DNA of 6,891 nt from Methanomassiliicoccales archaeon (GTDB taxonomy: Archaea > Thermoplasmatota > Thermoplasmata > Methanomassiliicoccales > JACIVX01), in NCBI GenBank assembly GCA_028682925.1, contig JAJRAG010000053.1, positions 1-6,891 on the forward strand, written 5' to 3'. Below the pieces are notes generated by a model. It made no database searches and was not told the DNA's origin. It saw only the letters and a list, made by a program, of their open reading frames with translations. The translations under genes and the position numbers were made by a program. Positions 6,336 to 6,891 of this stretch are shown here, one piece after another (the stretch's first letter is position 1; every line of letters starts with the position of its first letter).

Positions 6336-6341
6336 CCCTCC
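6336..6341 (-). promoter_or_regulatory. Ribosome binding site of lrp
   Basis: GGAGGG on the minus strand ends 9 bases before TTG 6326. It decides the non-ATG start of the regulator. A possible TATA-like AAATATC lies further upstream at 6374-6380 on the same strand. Confidence 0.55.
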
Positions 6342-6467
6342 GATGAATAAAGCAAACGACTAATGACCGCCTCGATATTTGTCTCTTTGCACATTGAAAC
6401 GCGAATTGAACTGTCTTTCATTGCATTCGATAGTCTGCATGATGACATCTGAGGGGACACGGATAAG

Positions 6468-6474
6468 ATTTATC
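6468..6474 (+). promoter_or_regulatory. TATA-like box of the AlaX-like gene
   Basis: ATTTATC is centred 29 bases before the ATG at 6500. A start site 24-27 bases downstream would fall within a few bases of the ATG, so the message is probably leaderless or nearly so, which agrees with the lack of a Shine-Dalgarno sequence. The box sits in a small dyad (GATAA-GAT-TTATC, 6462-6474). Confidence 0.45.
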
Positions 6475-6499
6475 AGAGAGTTTTCTGTTCTTTATCAAC

Positions 6500-6891
6500 A
6501 TGACCCGCCTACTGTATTCCGCCGATCCGTATCTGGTCTCGTTCGAAGCGAAGATCACAGAGATTCGAGGAGAGTGGATCAAACTGGACCGAACCGCATT
6601 CTATCCTGGTGGTGGCGGGCAGGATCACGACACAGGCTTTTTCGATGGAGCGAAAGTAACGGAGGTCAGGTCGGAGGGCGATGTTCTACACAGAGTACCA
6701 GGACACTCGATGAGGGAGAATCAGATAATCAATGGCTCAATTGACTGGGACAGGAGACATGATTTGATGAAGGGTCACACGGCCGAACACATCCTATTCG
6801 CTACCCTTAACAAACTTAATCCTGGAATCGAACTCGTGAAGATAAACATCTCCCCGGTGAGAAAAAGTGTGGTGGTGAAGGGGGAAATTGA
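6500..6891 (+). CDS. AlaX-type alanyl-tRNA editing protein, 5' part
   Basis: The gene starts at ATG 6500 and runs off the right edge after 130 complete codons. It matches the alanyl-tRNA synthetase editing (AlaX/DHHA1-related) family. The N-terminus reads LLYSADPYLVSFEAKITEI. The glycine-rich motif TAFYPGGGGQDHDTG lies at 32-46, with Asp where Pro usually follows Gln. The zinc/catalytic motif HTAEHIL is at 93-99, with His93 and His97. These proteins hydrolyse Ser- or Gly-tRNA-Ala in trans in the cytoplasm. The fragment cannot show whether it is a short or long AlaX or carries a C-terminal DHHA1 domain; full AlaRS is ruled out because the N-terminal catalytic domain is absent. It is divergent from lrp across 173 bp. 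Confidence 0.85.
   Translation, partial: MTRLLYSADPYLVSFEAKITEIRGEWIKLDRTAFYPGGGGQDHDTGFFDGAKVTEVRSEGDVLHRVPGHSMRENQIINGSIDWDRRHDLMKGHTAEHILFATLNKLNPGIELVKINISPVRKSVVVKGEI

Noticed and set aside
1..6891. CRISPR arrays, insertion sequences, tRNA or rRNA genes, attachment sites
   Set aside because: I saw no regularly spaced repeats, no transposase motifs, no tRNA cloverleaf and no rRNA-like segment on either strand; nearly all the window is accounted for by housekeeping genes.

Overview
The window looks like a stretch of a euryarchaeal chromosome devoted mainly to aminoacyl-tRNA supply. Evidence for an archaeon is the Lrp/AsnC regulator, an AlaX-type editing protein with a near-leaderless start behind a TATA-like box, AGA/AGG-rich arginine codons, and TATA-like boxes ahead of several genes. 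A Thermoplasmata-type lineage is my best guess, but it is inference from sequence style only.

Layout from left to right: (1) the last 41 codons of an unidentified plus-strand gene (1-126) converge on a small minus-strand TPR protein (128-625). (2) A divergent intergenic region (626-823) leads into a tight plus-strand gatC-gatA-gatB operon (824-3791) whose cistrons overlap by 4 bp (TTGA, ATGA). It encodes the heterotrimeric tRNA-dependent amidotransferase. (3) aspS (3784-5628, minus) converges on gatB, and the two 3' ends overlap by 8 bp. The AspRS is the long bacterial type with the GAD insertion, not the short archaeal type of about 430 residues. (4) A 212-bp AT-richer gap (5629-5840) carries the aspS promoter and a cluster of ACATT/AATGT elements. 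(5) An Lrp/AsnC-family regulator (5841-6326, minus, TTG start) lies upstream of aspS in the same direction. Its coding sequence holds three long perfect DNA palindromes. (6) A divergent promoter region (6327-6499) leads into an AlaX/AlaRS-editing-like gene cut by the right edge (6500-6891).

How they may work together: a non-discriminating AspRS would charge tRNA-Asn with Asp, and GatCAB would amidate it to Asn-tRNA-Asn. Having both partners side by side, plus His31 in the AspRS anticodon-binding domain, supports that route. The Lrp protein upstream of aspS could tie charging capacity to amino-acid status, which is speculative. AlaX would hydrolyse mischarged tRNA-Ala. I see no CRISPR array, insertion sequence, phage gene, tRNA, rRNA or defence system. 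The most notable features are the apparently transferred bacterial-type aspS beside gatCAB and the palindrome-rich lrp/aspS regulatory region.
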